The position numbers and the translations under genes are program-made. 64,000 bases of DNA, from NCBI RefSeq assembly GCF_023283825.1, contig NZ_JAKILD010000014.1, positions 62,001 through 126,000 on the forward strand. The letters are read 5' to 3'. Below, piece by piece: positions 54,347-64,000 of the stretch. The notes under the pieces were generated by a model. The model was not told the DNA's origin. It worked only from the letters and a program-made list of their open reading frames with translations, and made no database searches. Source of the DNA: Shewanella olleyana. GTDB taxonomy: Bacteria > Pseudomonadota > Gammaproteobacteria > Enterobacterales > Shewanellaceae. Position 1 is the stretch's first letter; the number at the start of each line of letters is the position of its first letter.

Positions 54347-54916
54347 ATGACTCAATCAATAATCAATTCTACAATCAAGCCATTCTCAGCAACTGCATTT
54401 CACAATGGCGAATTTGTACCTGTGACTGAGCAAGACCTTTTAGGTAAATGGTCAGTGGTATTCTTTTACCCAGCTGATTTCACTTTTGTTTGTCCAACTG
54501 AATTAGGCGACATGGCAGACCATTACGCTAAGCTTCAAGAAATGGGCGTTGAAGTTTACTCAGTATCAACTGACACTCACTTCACTCACAAAGCATGGCA
54601 TGCAAGTTCAGACACTATCGGTAAAATTACTTACCCAATGATTGGTGACCCAACTGGCGCAATCACTCGTAACTTCGGTGTGATGATTGAGGAAGACGGT
54701 CTAGCACTTCGCGGTACTTTCGTAATGAACCCTGAAGGTGAAGTTAAAGTTGCTGAAATTCATGACCTAGGTATTGGTCGTAGCGCATCAGAGCTAGTTC
54801 GTAAAATTCAAGCTGCTCAGTACGTTGCATCTCATGACGGCGAAGTATGTCCAGCAGCATGGCAGCCAGGTGAAGAAACGCTTGCTCCATCAATTGACTT
54901 AGTTGGTAAAATCTAA
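54347..54916 (+). CDS. ahpC: Alkyl hydroperoxide reductase, peroxiredoxin subunit C
   Basis: The 189-residue product is a typical 2-Cys peroxiredoxin with peroxidatic Cys49 in F-T-F-V-C-P-T-E-L and resolving Cys168 in G-E-V-C-P-A-A-W. It reduces H2O2, organic peroxides and peroxynitrite using electrons from AhpF. Length and sequence match E. coli AhpC (187). CGGAG precedes the ATG. ahpF follows 189 bases later on the same strand. OxyR control is usual in the family; the upstream region has ATAG and CTAT tetramers, but spacing does not make a clear OxyR site. Confidence 0.96.
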   Translation: MTQSIINSTIKPFSATAFHNGEFVPVTEQDLLGKWSVVFFYPADFTFVCPTELGDMADHYAKLQEMGVEVYSVSTDTHFTHKAWHASSDTIGKITYPMIGDPTGAITRNFGVMIEEDGLALRGTFVMNPEGEVKVAEIHDLGIGRSASELVRKIQAAQYVASHDGEVCPAAWQPGEETLAPSIDLVGKI

Positions 54917-55105
54917 CAATAAGATTAATGGCTCATTCATCTCATCATCGTGAGTGAGCCATATTCAATAGATTTACCAATACTGTTCCAAATCATCTCC
55001 AATCAACCTTAGATCTCCCTCTGGTTTTACTCGATTCATCACCGAGTTTAACTCTCTAAGGTTGATATTTTTTTGCTCAATCATTTATTTTCTAGGAGCA
55101 CACCT

Positions 55106-56698
55106 ATGTTAGATACGAATATTAAAAATCAACTGAACACCTATCTGCAAAACCTCAAGCGCCCAGTTGAACTTGTCGTGTCAGCAGATGAAAGTGCCAA
55201 ATCTCAAGAGTTATTATCGCTTGCAAAAGATGTTGAAGGGTTATCAACGCTAGTTAGTCTTAAGCAGCAAACGTCGGCCAGAACGCCGACGATGAGTATT
55301 CTAAATCCGCAAAATGGCTCAAACATTACGTTTGCAGGTTTACCAATGGGGCACGAATTTACTTCATTAGTGCTTGCATTACTTCACTCTGGTGGTCACC
55401 CAATTAAGTTGGCTGATGAAGTTATTGAACAAATCAAATCATTACCAGGTGAATTTCATTTCGAAACCTATGTTTCACTGAGTTGCCAAACGTGTCCTGA
55501 AGTGGTTCAGGCACTCAATATGATGGCAGCAATTAACCCTAATATTACTAATGTGATGATTGATGGTGCTTTATTTCAAGATGAGGTAAACGATCGCAAC
55601 ATCATGTCTGTACCTTCTGTATATATGAATGGCGAGCCATTCTCGGTAGGCGCTATTAGCGTAGTAGAAATCTTAAATAAGCTTGATGTTAATGCTGTAG
55701 CAAGAAAAGCAGAGCAGATTAACAATAAAGAAGCGTTTGATGTTTTAGTGGTTGGCGGTGGTCCAGCTGGCGCTTCTGCTGCCATTTACGCAGCACGTAA
55801 AGGTCTTCGTACGGGGATTGTCGCTGATAAATTTGGTGGCCAAGTTGCAGAAACTGTTGGCATAGAAAACTTTATTTCGGTATCTAAAACCGAAGGCCCT
55901 AAGTTGGTTGCCAATTTAGAAGCACACGTTAAAGATTACGACGTCGATATCATGGATAACCAACGAGCCTTGTCATTAAAAGACGGTGGTTTATTTGAAC
56001 TAGAGCTAGTAAGTGGCGCTAAGTTATCAAGTAAAACAGTATTGTTGGCTACTGGTGCGCGCTGGCGTGAAATGAATGTCCCTGGTGAGCAAGAATATCG
56101 TGGTAGTGGTGTAGCATATTGTCCTCATTGCGATGGCCCATTATTTAAAGGTAAACGCGTTGCCGTTATTGGTGGCGGTAATTCAGGTATTGAAGCTGCC
56201 ATTGATTTAGCCAATATTGTTGAGCATGTCACTGTACTTGAGTTTGATACCACATTGCGAGCTGATGAAGTATTACAGCGTAAAGCGCAATCAATGGGTA
56301 ATATCGACATTATTACTCAAGCTATGACGACTGAAGTTGTCGGTGATGGCAAACGTGTAACGGGTCTTAAGTATACTGACCGTAGCACTAACGAGTCACA
56401 TGACATTGAGTTAGCAGGTATTTTTGTACAAATTGGATTAGTGCCTAACACTGAATGGTTAACTGATACTGTTGAGCTAACTAATCGCGGCGAAATTATT
56501 GTCGATGGAAAAGGCCAAACGTCTATCCCTGGTGTATTTGCTGCAGGCGATGTGACGAATTCAGCTTATAAGCAAATCATTATTGCTATGGGTAGCGGTG
56601 CAACGGCTTCATTAGGCGCATTTGATTACTTAATTCGTCATAGTGAGTCTGAGCAAGTCGCTGAAAATACTTCTGAGGACTCTACCGCTGCAGCATAA
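55106..56698 (+). CDS. ahpF: Alkyl hydroperoxide reductase, flavoprotein subunit F
   Basis: The start ATG 55106 with AGGAG seven bases upstream gives 530 residues; a reading from 55073 adds 11. The N-terminal double thioredoxin-fold domain has redox pair C127-Q-T-C130; the FAD domain has G-G-G-P-A-G-A-S-A; the second disulfide C339-P-H-C342 lies in Y-C-P-H-C-D-G; the NADH site is G-G-G-N-S-G-I-E-A; and G-V-F-A-A-G-D-V-T ends the FAD region. Electrons go from NADH to FAD, C339/342, C127/130 and then AhpC. It closes with a Glu/Ser/Ala tail longer than usual. A terminator follows. Confidence 0.96.
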   Translation: MLDTNIKNQLNTYLQNLKRPVELVVSADESAKSQELLSLAKDVEGLSTLVSLKQQTSARTPTMSILNPQNGSNITFAGLPMGHEFTSLVLALLHSGGHPIKLADEVIEQIKSLPGEFHFETYVSLSCQTCPEVVQALNMMAAINPNITNVMIDGALFQDEVNDRNIMSVPSVYMNGEPFSVGAISVVEILNKLDVNAVARKAEQINNKEAFDVLVVGGGPAGASAAIYAARKGLRTGIVADKFGGQVAETVGIENFISVSKTEGPKLVANLEAHVKDYDVDIMDNQRALSLKDGGLFELELVSGAKLSSKTVLLATGARWREMNVPGEQEYRGSGVAYCPHCDGPLFKGKRVAVIGGGNSGIEAAIDLANIVEHVTVLEFDTTLRADEVLQRKAQSMGNIDIITQAMTTEVVGDGKRVTGLKYTDRSTNESHDIELAGIFVQIGLVPNTEWLTDTVELTNRGEIIVDGKGQTSIPGVFAAGDVTNSAYKQIIIAMGSGATASLGAFDYLIRHSESEQVAENTSEDSTAAA

Positions 56699-56750
56699 AC
56701 CAGAATTCAGATAATATCTGCGCACAAACAGTGTAAGGCGCTTATATATA

Positions 56751-56783
56751 AAAAAGCAGTTAACTTGGGTTAACTGCTTTTTT
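56751..56783 (+). terminator. Terminator of ahpC-ahpF
   Basis: AAAAGCAGTTAAC and GTTAACTGCTTTT form a 13-bp stem around TTGG, followed by T residues. Confidence 0.92.
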
Positions 56784-56799
56784 ATCATTCAGTAATCTT

Positions 56800-56841
56800 T
56801 TCTACTTCTACTTCTACTTCTACTTCTACTTCTACTTCTAC
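56800..56841. repeat. Hexanucleotide microsatellite (TTCTAC)7
   Basis: Seven perfect copies of TTCTAC in tandem, between the ahpF terminator and the diguanylate cyclase. The reverse strand reads GTAGAA and would code Val-Glu repeats, but no gene is supported there. Confidence 0.97.
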
Positions 56842-56993
56842 TTTTATTTCGAGTTTGCTGATTGGAGTGAATTGAATTCGAGCCATCAGAACGGAGTCCG
56901 AGTCTAATCTGCTTGAATTAAAATCACTTCTCATATAATAATTCGTTAAAATAACGTTATAATCAGTTAATAATTCAATAATTAAAGCGCTAA

Positions 56994-58106
56994 ATGCTAA
57001 AGCCGACGCCAACATTTGAACATCAATTAAACTTTGAAACCCAACAATATTTAGCCAAAGGCTGTCGCTGGTTTAGTGTATTGAGTTTTGTATTGGCCTT
57101 AGTCATTTTTTTTAGCAAGCTTTACAACAACCCTGAATCCAATTGGGTATTTACCACTTTCAGTATATTGCCATTAGCCTGTGTCTCTTTTTATGGGGCT
57201 TTGAATAATTTTCTCCATGCTCGAAATTACAAAATAGACAACTTCAATCGTTATTACAGGTTCATCTTTGCATTAATATTATGCTGGTTTACGGTATGTA
57301 ATATGCTGCTGTTGGAGGCAATATCAGCTCAGAGTCGAATTGAAGCCATATTACATTTATTAATCTTTTCTTTATCTGTGGCTTTGTTTCCTAAACGAAA
57401 TATTTTCTTATTCTCAGTGGCTTTATTAGCAGGCTATATGACGATATCAAGAGCCTTTAATTCCGAAGAATTGTTTTTTCCTATAGTCAAAATGATGTGC
57501 TTTGTTGGCGTGGTAATTTCAGGCCAACGGGTGATGGAAAAGTGGTTTCGCAGAGCAGTATTTAAAGATGTAGAAAATCAGCGACTACTAGAAGAACTTA
57601 ATCAACTTGCGTTAACGGATGGCTTAACCAAGCTAAGTAATCGCCGCCATTTTGACTTAATGCTAAAGCAAGAAATCCAGCATAGTGAAAGAACTGCAGC
57701 GCCAATGTCGATAATTTTAATGGATATTGATTATTTCAAAAAGCTTAATGACCATTTGGGCCATCAGAAGGGCGATGAGTGTTTAATTAAGTTAGCTCGG
57801 TTGCTGAAGCAACAAATTAAAAGACCACGGGATGTGTGTGCTCGCTACGGTGGTGAGGAATTTATTGTGTTATTACCTGAAACTGATCTTTCAGGTGCGG
57901 TGGATGTGGCAAATAATATCAAAATACAATTAAACCAATTAGCCTTAAAGCACCCAGATTCATTAGTGAGTGAGTTTATCACGGTATCTCAGGGTGTGGC
58001 GCAGTGGCATTCAGGGATGACCGTCGAGCAATTGGTGAAGCAAGCTGATGATAAGTTGTATGAAGTTAAAACTAATAGCCGAAATAATATTGCTTATGCA
58101 CTTTAG
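56994..58106 (+). CDS. Membrane-bound diguanylate cyclase
   Basis: The 370-residue product has about six membrane helices in residues 25-180 with no extra-membrane sensor domain, a short linker (180-205), then a GGDEF domain of about 160 residues: L-T-D-G-L-T-K-L-S-N-R-R, I-L-M-D-I-D-Y-F-K-K-L-N-D, and the active motif R-Y-G-G-E-E-F. The inhibitory RxxD site is present, R-P-R-D five residues before G-G-E-E-F, so product feedback is likely. It makes cyclic di-GMP from two GTP. The start has only a weak site. A chemoreceptor gene follows on the same strand. Confidence 0.92.
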   Translation: MLKPTPTFEHQLNFETQQYLAKGCRWFSVLSFVLALVIFFSKLYNNPESNWVFTTFSILPLACVSFYGALNNFLHARNYKIDNFNRYYRFIFALILCWFTVCNMLLLEAISAQSRIEAILHLLIFSLSVALFPKRNIFLFSVALLAGYMTISRAFNSEELFFPIVKMMCFVGVVISGQRVMEKWFRRAVFKDVENQRLLEELNQLALTDGLTKLSNRRHFDLMLKQEIQHSERTAAPMSIILMDIDYFKKLNDHLGHQKGDECLIKLARLLKQQIKRPRDVCARYGGEEFIVLLPETDLSGAVDVANNIKIQLNQLALKHPDSLVSEFITVSQGVAQWHSGMTVEQLVKQADDKLYEVKTNSRNNIAYAL

Positions 58107-58296
58107 TTATTCCATTTTTAGCCGATATACAAATTGTAACGTATTTAGGTTCATGCCCGCATAAAAGGATTTACGCGTTTCATCGAGAAAACAGCGCTGA
58201 CAACATTATATAAAATACATAATAAGTGCCTGCGGTTTGTAAATTTACGTGTTTTAACGTTTGGTTTTTCTTTTTCAAGTGCTTTGGGGGCAATCA

Positions 58297-59916
58297 ATGA
58301 ATTGGTTTAACAACATGTCTATATTCAAGAAAATCGGCTTGATTTTCGTCTTATCTGTGATTATTTTTGCCGTCAACCTGACTATTAGTATTGTGTCCAT
58401 TAATAAAAATAACGACACCATGACCTTCATGCAAGATAAGGTTGCACAGCGAGTTGAACTTGCGAATCAGAATGTAATTTATGTACAGCGCCTTGATGAA
58501 CTTTATACTCAAGCTGTGTCATTTGCTGATGAAGACTTAATTGATAATGCCGTTAAAACTTTCGATTCATTAAAGAAAAATATCAATAGTTTATCTAGCC
58601 TTGATAGTGAGCAATCAGCCAATCTATCAACGCTTAATAGTGCGCTTACCCAATACAACGATATTACTTACGATCTTGCCAAGGGCATGATTGATAACAG
58701 TCTTGATATGAGCAAGATTGGCGAGATTATCGCGAGTAAAACCCAAGTTTACGACAAGTTAATGATCGGCGTTCAGCGCTACCAAACCGATAAAGTCGCC
58801 GAATTTAATAATACGATTCAAGAGTCCGTAAGTCGCTCAGAAAGCAGTTTAGTACTGACATTATCGATTGGATTAGTGCTGTTATTACTCATGGCAATTG
58901 CGACCATTTCTATTGCTAAATCATTAAGTGGCTCTGCCGGTCATCTTGCTAACTCCTTGGGTGAGCTGGCTGATGGTAAAGGTGATTTACGTCATCAACT
59001 CGATGTCACAGGGCGTGATGAGTTGGGTCAGGTATCAACTAACTTCAATCGTTTTTTACGCTTACTAGCGGATTCCATTCAGCAAGTGGTGAGCGTGACA
59101 GCGCCGTTATTGCAAAGTGCTGAATCTTTAAAAGAGCGCATGGGCACAGCCACACAAGCAACTGAAAAACAAAGCTTAGATGCCAAAGCTGTACAGCATT
59201 CAATGGAAGAAATGGGTTTATCTGTTAATGAGATTTCGCAAAGTGCGCAGCAAGCTGCAGAGGCTGCAGATAGCGCTGAGCAAGAAGCTACGAACGGCTT
59301 AGCCGTTGTGGCAAGTACCATAAATATTTCGCAAGAATTGAATGCTGAAATAGAAGTTGCATCAGATTCTATTAATGAATTAGCTAAAGATACGGAAAGC
59401 GTTAATTCTATTTTGAATGTGATTACATCGATTGCTGAGCAAACAAATTTACTGGCATTAAATGCCGCAATTGAAGCTGCTCGCGCAGGTGAGCAAGGAC
59501 GTGGTTTTGCTGTTGTTGCAGATGAAGTGCGCGCACTTGCTTCTAAAACGGCCGATGCGACTAAAGAAATTCGTGAAGTATTATCCCGTTTAAAAGTGGC
59601 AGCAGAGTCATCGGTTAGCACTATGGATGTGGCTATCGGCAAAGCATCAGATAACGAGAAACATGCCCGTGAAACTGGTGATGTACTTAAATCGATTCAA
59701 GAACAAATTGTGAGTATTAACACCATGAACACCCATATCGCCGCAGCTACAGAACAGCAATCTGCTGTTGCCGCTCAGGTAAGTCATAACGTGGTTGAAA
59801 TGAACGAGTCGTTTGTTCAAACCTTAGATATTTTGGCTGAGGTTCAAGATGTGTCAGAAGGCTTATTAGGCTTCTCAGATGAGCTGCAAAGTGCCACATC
59901 TCAATTTAAATTATAA
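58297..59916 (+). CDS. Methyl-accepting chemotaxis protein
   Basis: The start ATG 58297 with GGGGG upstream gives 539 residues; a TTG reading from 58261 is less likely. Order: membrane helix (about 10-30); periplasmic four-helix-bundle sensor (35-185); membrane helix (about 190-212); HAMP; long cytoplasmic coiled coil with the receptor tip [20 protein letters not shown]. It signals through CheA/CheW to flagella. The ligand is unknown. No C-terminal CheR-tethering pentapeptide is seen. Confidence 0.94.
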   Translation: MNWFNNMSIFKKIGLIFVLSVIIFAVNLTISIVSINKNNDTMTFMQDKVAQRVELANQNVIYVQRLDELYTQAVSFADEDLIDNAVKTFDSLKKNINSLSSLDSEQSANLSTLNSALTQYNDITYDLAKGMIDNSLDMSKIGEIIASKTQVYDKLMIGVQRYQTDKVAEFNNTIQESVSRSESSLVLTLSIGLVLLLLMAIATISIAKSLSGSAGHLANSLGELADGKGDLRHQLDVTGRDELGQVSTNFNRFLRLLADSIQQVVSVTAPLLQSAESLKERMGTATQATEKQSLDAKAVQHSMEEMGLSVNEISQSAQQAAEAADSAEQEATNGLAVVASTINISQELNAEIEVASDSINELAKDTESVNSILNVITSIAEQTNLLALNAAIEAARAGEQGRGFAVVADEVRALASKTADATKEIREVLSRLKVAAESSVSTMDVAIGKASDNEKHARETGDVLKSIQEQIVSINTMNTHIAAATEQQSAVAAQVSHNVVEMNESFVQTLDILAEVQDVSEGLLGFSDELQSATSQFKL

Positions 59917-59990
59917 CTATTGAGTATTGAAGAGATTAAGCTTTGCTAGTTCAAGACTCTTGCTAATCTGATATAAACACTTAGCTTTTG

Positions 59991-60017
59991 AAACCACCTT
60001 TAGGGTGGTTTTTTTGT
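59991..60017 (+). terminator. Terminator of the chemoreceptor gene
   Basis: AAACCACC and GGTGGTTT pair around a short loop, followed by a T run. Confidence 0.9.
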
Positions 60018-60539
60018 GGGTAAACCTTCGAACAACGACTCAATTTGTACCAATATTCAGCTACGTTTACTGGCGTAAAAGCGCACAACTGACTTGATTG
60101 ATAAATTATGGGAGTTAATACCAATCAGCATAAGAATGTGATCATTCTTACTGGTTAAAATCGCTTATAACTTCGTTAGAAATTTTGTAGGTAGAGCAAC
60201 TAGCTAGCTGCAATTCCTGCCTTGTTCTAAGCGATTTTCCCTACGCAATATCTGCTCACTTATTTATCCCGGTTGGTATAACTTGCTAGATGAAGAGTTC
60301 AACTAGATTCAAAATTAGACTAAAACTTTACTGACTGCTGCTTTGTTAAGCGCTGATTTTCACTGTGTTAGCGTATTATCTCAAACAATATAATCGACGA
60401 AATTGCTTCATTCATCGCTTTGATTTAACTTACTACCCATAGGTAAAAAATCATCAGCAAAGCGGCTAAGAAATACTCACTAAAAAGAGTCATCAAATCT
60501 TGCTTATGACTTTAGCTGACTGCGCGTAAAAGGACTCCA
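60018..60539. other. Intergenic region before the SMC-like gene
   Basis: About 520 bases with no gene. It holds MITE C (60114-60284) and the promoter of the SMC-like gene, which I cannot place. Confidence 0.45.
60114..60284. repeat. MITE-like repeat C
   Basis: About 170 bases with imperfect inverse ends: GTTAATACCAATCAGCATAA on the left and TTATCCCGGTTGGTATAAC (near match) on the right. Internal parts AAAATCGCTTATAA and AAGCGATTTT are inverse to each other. I recall repeats of this look in Shewanella and Vibrio genomes. It carries no gene. Confidence 0.7.
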
Positions 60540-63500
60540 ATGCCAAGCTTGATAAGAATAGTGTTAATTAATACTCACCTTCCTGGTGTAGTAGAACTTC
60601 AATTAGATGGACACACTAATATTTGTGGTACCAATGCATCGGGCAAGACGACTTTGCAACGTCTGGTTCCTGTGTTTTATGGCGAATATCCAAGCAGAGT
60701 TGTCCCCTCAACTCGTGATAGTTTTGAGCGTTGGTATTTACCCCATGACTCAAGCTATATCATTTATGAGTATCAAAAGAGCGACGGCAATTTATATCAA
60801 GCAGTAATGGCATCAGCCGGTGATGGTAAAGGCGTGAACTATCGCTTTATTGCCAAAGGTTTTGAGCTTGATGACTACGTAAAAACGCGCAATGGCGATA
60901 CGATTATCTGTCATACCATGGCAGAGCTTGGCCGTGAGATGAAACGGGCGCAAGTTACTCATACCAACTTACTCAATACCCGTGAATACCGTGCGATTAT
61001 TCAGCATGACCGCAGTCTATTAACCACTGGTGGTAACAAAGGCGAGTTGCGCACCTATGCTCATCACTTCTCGCTTTGTGACAGCGAATATTCTTTGCGT
61101 CACATTGAAAAGCTCGCCAAAGCGGTGCATTCAAAAGAAGGCAAAATGGAAACCGTTAAGTCGATGGTTGCCGCAATTTTAGAAGAGGACGGTGTTAATC
61201 CGCCCACTTCACGCCTAAACCCGCAACGTGTGGAAAGCTGGATCCGCGAAAGCCAACTAGTCCAAGGTTTTGAGCAAATACGTCCAGAATTTGAAAAGCT
61301 AGAGCAAGAGTTTAATCAACTGCTCAGCGCAGAATTGAGACTAGGCAGTTTGGCTAAAGGCTACCGCGCAGACGAAACCTTTGAGGCCGAAAGGCAAGAG
61401 CTTAGTCAAAATGAATCAAAAGATGCCAGCTTACAGCTCAGGTTATTAGATGAAGAATGGAAAGAAGCGCGCGATGAAATTAGCCAAGAGTTATCGTTTG
61501 CTCAAGGTGATACTCGTAAATATGAAGCTGAACTTGACTCAATTGAAGATCAATATGAAGGCTTTTTAAATTCGAATATTGAGCAAGCTAAAGCCGACTT
61601 AGATAGCTTAGATAATTGGCGCAGTGATTTAGAAAACTTAACCGAACGTCATAAGCTGCAAACCGAAAAGCATCAAGATATTGAAGCGGCCTATAGTACT
61701 CGTCGTAGTAAGATTGCAGAGCAATTGCATCGCGAGCTTGAGTCTTTACATGAAGAACAAGATGAAGTTCGAGAAAACCGTGATAGTCAGCGTGAAGCCT
61801 CTTCAGATGATTTAGCCCAATTAGAAAACCTATGGCGAGAGAAAACTGACGCAGGAAAAGCGGCATTTGCGGAGCAAGAATATCAACTTAAGTTGACCCG
61901 CGGTGAGCTGAGTCATCAAATCGATGGAGTGACATACACCGAAGAAGAGAAGATGACCCTTGCGGTGTTTGATGAGCGCATTAGCCGCGCCGACGAAGAA
62001 CAAGAAATCTGTAATCAAAAAGTCGATCGATTGTCGGCTGATGAACGCAAACTCCGTGCAAAACGCGATCAAGTCAGTGAAGCATTACGTATTGCCAGTG
62101 TACGAGTGAATGAACGTCTTACTGATGTCGATGATGTTAAAGGAGTTTTGTTTCCTCAATCACACACATTGCTTGAGTTTTTACGTAAAGAATCTCCAGG
62201 TTGGGAGCAAAGCTTTGGTAAAGTCATCGCGCCAGAGTTACTGCACCGCACAGATTTACATCCAAGTGTGACAGGTAAAAGTGATGATGCACTGTTTGGG
62301 ATCGGTTTAGATCTTAAAGCTATCGAAGTGCCTGATTACGCTGCATCCGAGCAGGATTTACGCTTAAGACTAAATAAAGCGGAAGAAGCCTTAGCGCAAG
62401 CAGAAGAGCTAAAAGGCGAAAATGAAGATCAACTCGTCGCGATTAATGATGAGCTTGATAACCTCAACAAAGAGCTCACATTTGCCCGCACCGCTTATAA
62501 AAATAGCCGCGAAGATGTTAGACGCTTATTCGATGAAAAACGCAGTACTCAAGCTCAAATCAACCAAGCACTAGCTGATAGAAAAGCCCATGCAAGCAAG
62601 CGTCTAATTCAATTAGATAACGAGCTTAAGCAGCAACATAATCATCATCTAGAGTGGTTATCGGAGCAAAAAGAGCAAGCGCTTGAAGCGCGAATGGAAA
62701 AAAATGCCTACTGGCAAGATGTGGTAGGCGCGTTAGATAACCAATTAGGGCAAATAAAAGCCAACATTGACACTCGTCGTAGTAATGCCAAGCAAGAGCA
62801 AAAAGCCTGTGATACTTGGTATAAAAATGAGCTTAAATCTCGCGGTGTTGATGAAGCTGCAATCGTTGCGCTTAAAGGTAAAATTCGTGAATTAGAAAGT
62901 CAAATCAGTAATGCTGAAAAACGTCGTAGCGATGTATTGCGTTACGATCATTGGTATCAAAACGCATGGCTAATAGCTAAGCCTAAGCTGCAAACTGATT
63001 TATCGAAAGTGAAGCAAGCCGCACTAGAGCTTGAGCAACAACTTGCCAATAAAACAGCCGATGTTAAGCAGCGTAAACAGCAACTTGAAACCCTTAAAAA
63101 GGCATCTGATGCCGCACAAGTCGACGCATCAGAAAACCTCACTAAACTGCGCGCTGTAATGCGCAAACTTGCCGAATTAAAGTTAGCTCCTAATAAAGAC
63201 GAAGCTGATGGCAGTATTGGCGAGCGTTTAAGACAAGGTGAAGAATTACTGCTCCAGCGTGATTATTTACTGGGTTCAGTCAAACAATATGTAGAACATT
63301 TTGATTCGGTTATTGCTAGTAAATCTGGTTCGAGTTTAGCTGAGTTTTGGGAGCGTGCTCGCGATGAGTCAAGCTTTACAAATGACAAAGGCATTCGCTT
63401 ACTCGACTACCGCAAACTGGTGCCGCAATTAGAGCAACTATTGAATGTGATGGTACCGCAATCCTTAATGGCGATCCGCGAGCAAGGACGTATCTTTGGT

Positions 63501-64000
63501 ATCGACTTAACCGCTTATTATGATGTTCTTGCCGATATTGATCGCCGTATTGCATCTCAAAGTGCGCGCATTACTCGTGAAGTGGGCGAAGAGCTATTCC
63601 TTGATGGTGTATCTGAGTCTGCGGTTAAGATCCGTTCGCGCATTAGCGAGTTAGAGTTCTGGCCTGAGCTAGAAGTATTTGTAAAAGCGTTCAAGCAATG
63701 GAAAGCGGATGGCTTTAGTCAACTGCCTGATGAGCATTACACATCCAGTATGCGCCGCGCCCTAGATATTATTGGGCGCTCGGCATTATCAGGTGGAATT
63801 GCTAAGTTACTTGAAATTGAGCTGCGCTTAAAAGAAGGTAACAGCGACTTAATAATTCGTACCGACAGACAGCTAAATGAATCCTCAAGTCATGGCATGG
63901 CTTACTTAATTTTGTGTAAATTCTTATTGGCCTTTACTCGCTTATTACGTGGTAAAGCAGATGTCACCATTCATTGGCCGATTGATGAATTAGGCACCTT
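60540..64000 (+). CDS. Large SMC-like P-loop ATPase (DUF3584-like), cut by the window end
   Basis: The frame starts at ATG 60540 with AAAGGA six bases upstream and runs 1153 codons without a stop to the window edge. Residues 30-38 are Walker A, G-T-N-A-S-G-K-T-T. The middle 800 residues are mainly charged coiled coil, interrupted near 530-600 by a compact part that may be a hinge. Near the end, N-E-S-S-S-H-G-M-A-Y-L-I is like the ABC signature and I-H-W-P-I-D-E-L-G is like Walker B. The arrangement is that of SMC/Rad50/MukB-type ATPases. I recall DUF3584 ATPases of about 1200 residues in Shewanella. Partners, if any, lie outside the window. The role, DNA handling or defence, is unknown. Confidence 0.75.
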   Translation, partial: MPSLIRIVLINTHLPGVVELQLDGHTNICGTNASGKTTLQRLVPVFYGEYPSRVVPSTRDSFERWYLPHDSSYIIYEYQKSDGNLYQAVMASAGDGKGVNYRFIAKGFELDDYVKTRNGDTIICHTMAELGREMKRAQVTHTNLLNTREYRAIIQHDRSLLTTGGNKGELRTYAHHFSLCDSEYSLRHIEKLAKAVHSKEGKMETVKSMVAAILEEDGVNPPTSRLNPQRVESWIRESQLVQGFEQIRPEFEKLEQEFNQLLSAELRLGSLAKGYRADETFEAERQELSQNESKDASLQLRLLDEEWKEARDEISQELSFAQGDTRKYEAELDSIEDQYEGFLNSNIEQAKADLDSLDNWRSDLENLTERHKLQTEKHQDIEAAYSTRRSKIAEQLHRELESLHEEQDEVRENRDSQREASSDDLAQLENLWREKTDAGKAAFAEQEYQLKLTRGELSHQIDGVTYTEEEKMTLAVFDERISRADEEQEICNQKVDRLSADERKLRAKRDQVSEALRIASVRVNERLTDVDDVKGVLFPQSHTLLEFLRKESPGWEQSFGKVIAPELLHRTDLHPSVTGKSDDALFGIGLDLKAIEVPDYAASEQDLRLRLNKAEEALAQAEELKGENEDQLVAINDELDNLNKELTFARTAYKNSREDVRRLFDEKRSTQAQINQALADRKAHASKRLIQLDNELKQQHNHHLEWLSEQKEQALEARMEKNAYWQDVVGALDNQLGQIKANIDTRRSNAKQEQKACDTWYKNELKSRGVDEAAIVALKGKIRELESQISNAEKRRSDVLRYDHWYQNAWLIAKPKLQTDLSKVKQAALELEQQLANKTADVKQRKQQLETLKKASDAAQVDASENLTKLRAVMRKLAELKLAPNKDEADGSIGERLRQGEELLLQRDYLLGSVKQYVEHFDSVIASKSGSSLAEFWERARDESSFTNDKGIRLLDYRKLVPQLEQLLNVMVPQSLMAIREQGRIFGIDLTAYYDVLADIDRRIASQSARITREVGEELFLDGVSESAVKIRSRISELEFWPELEVFVKAFKQWKADGFSQLPDEHYTSSMRRALDIIGRSALSGGIAKLLEIELRLKEGNSDLIIRTDRQLNESSSHGMAYLILCKFLLAFTRLLRGKADVTIHWPIDELGT

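Noticed and set aside
56785..57015. Minus-strand open frame ending in Val-Glu repeats
   Set aside because: Its repeats come from the (TTCTAC)7 tract, it overlaps the diguanylate cyclase start, and it has no ribosome site.
1..64000. CRISPR array or rRNA operon
   Set aside because: No regularly spaced repeats with unique spacers and no rRNA sequence were found; the only tandem arrays are the 15-bp, 16-bp and 6-bp repeats listed.

Overview
The window looks like a chromosome segment of a marine gammaproteobacterium, most probably Shewanella or a close relative. The evidence is the close resemblance of the housekeeping proteins to enterobacterial/Shewanella forms (AsnC, RluA, LdhA, DcuB, AhpC/AhpF, TcdA, Tpm), Gram-negative porins, a DUF3149 micro-protein, a GlyGly-CTERM protease and an alginate-degradation locus. 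No database search was possible; family calls rest on motifs and remembered family sequences.

Layout. 1-5.8 kb: alginate-use genes, namely a truncated PL7 lyase lipoprotein (minus strand), then a PL6 lyase lipoprotein, a three-module beta-helix lipoprotein and a KdgM-type oligosaccharide porin. 6.3-12.5 kb: a hybrid histidine kinase and a zinc metalloprotease. 12.6-21.3 kb: a Ser/Thr-kinase-like protein, a small Cys-rich protein, tpm, two related general porins, tcdA, a SieB-like membrane protein and a DUF3149 micro-protein. 21.6-39.1 kb: an integrated mobile element. 39.3-64 kb: ordinary chromosome (OmpW-like barrel, dcuB, an M36 protease, asnC, rluA, ldhA, a dienelactone hydrolase, an MscS channel, a spermidine-synthase-like protein, ahpC-ahpF, a diguanylate cyclase, a chemoreceptor and a truncated SMC-like ATPase).

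The main discovery is the element. A host tRNA-Leu(CAA) gene is cut in its anticodon loop: the 5' half lies at 21594-21633 and the 3' half at 39106-39158. Both halves share the 8-bp core TTCAAAAT. Joined, they make a perfect 85-nt tRNA-Leu. The insert of about 17.48 kb ends in a tyrosine integrase 109 bp from the right core, and TTTGCAAAG repeats resembling integrase arm sites lie inside both ends. The junction does not rebuild the host tRNA. Instead the element carries a complete, different tRNA-Leu(CAA) gene 138 bp inside its left end, downstream of the captured host tRNA promoter. It also carries a complete rpsT (ribosomal protein S20) gene with its own promoter and a TTG start, a Type II restriction-modification set (two cytosine-5 methyltransferases and an HNH nuclease), a double-AAA+ ATPase operon, a probable replication module, a serine resolvase and several unrecognised genes. 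It therefore appears to break a host translation gene and supply its own replacement, together with a ribosomal protein.

Three different families of short, inverted-repeat-ended (MITE-like) elements also lie in the window: A at 14570-14845 and 49962-50224 in opposite orientation, B at 53815-54082 and C at 60114-60284.
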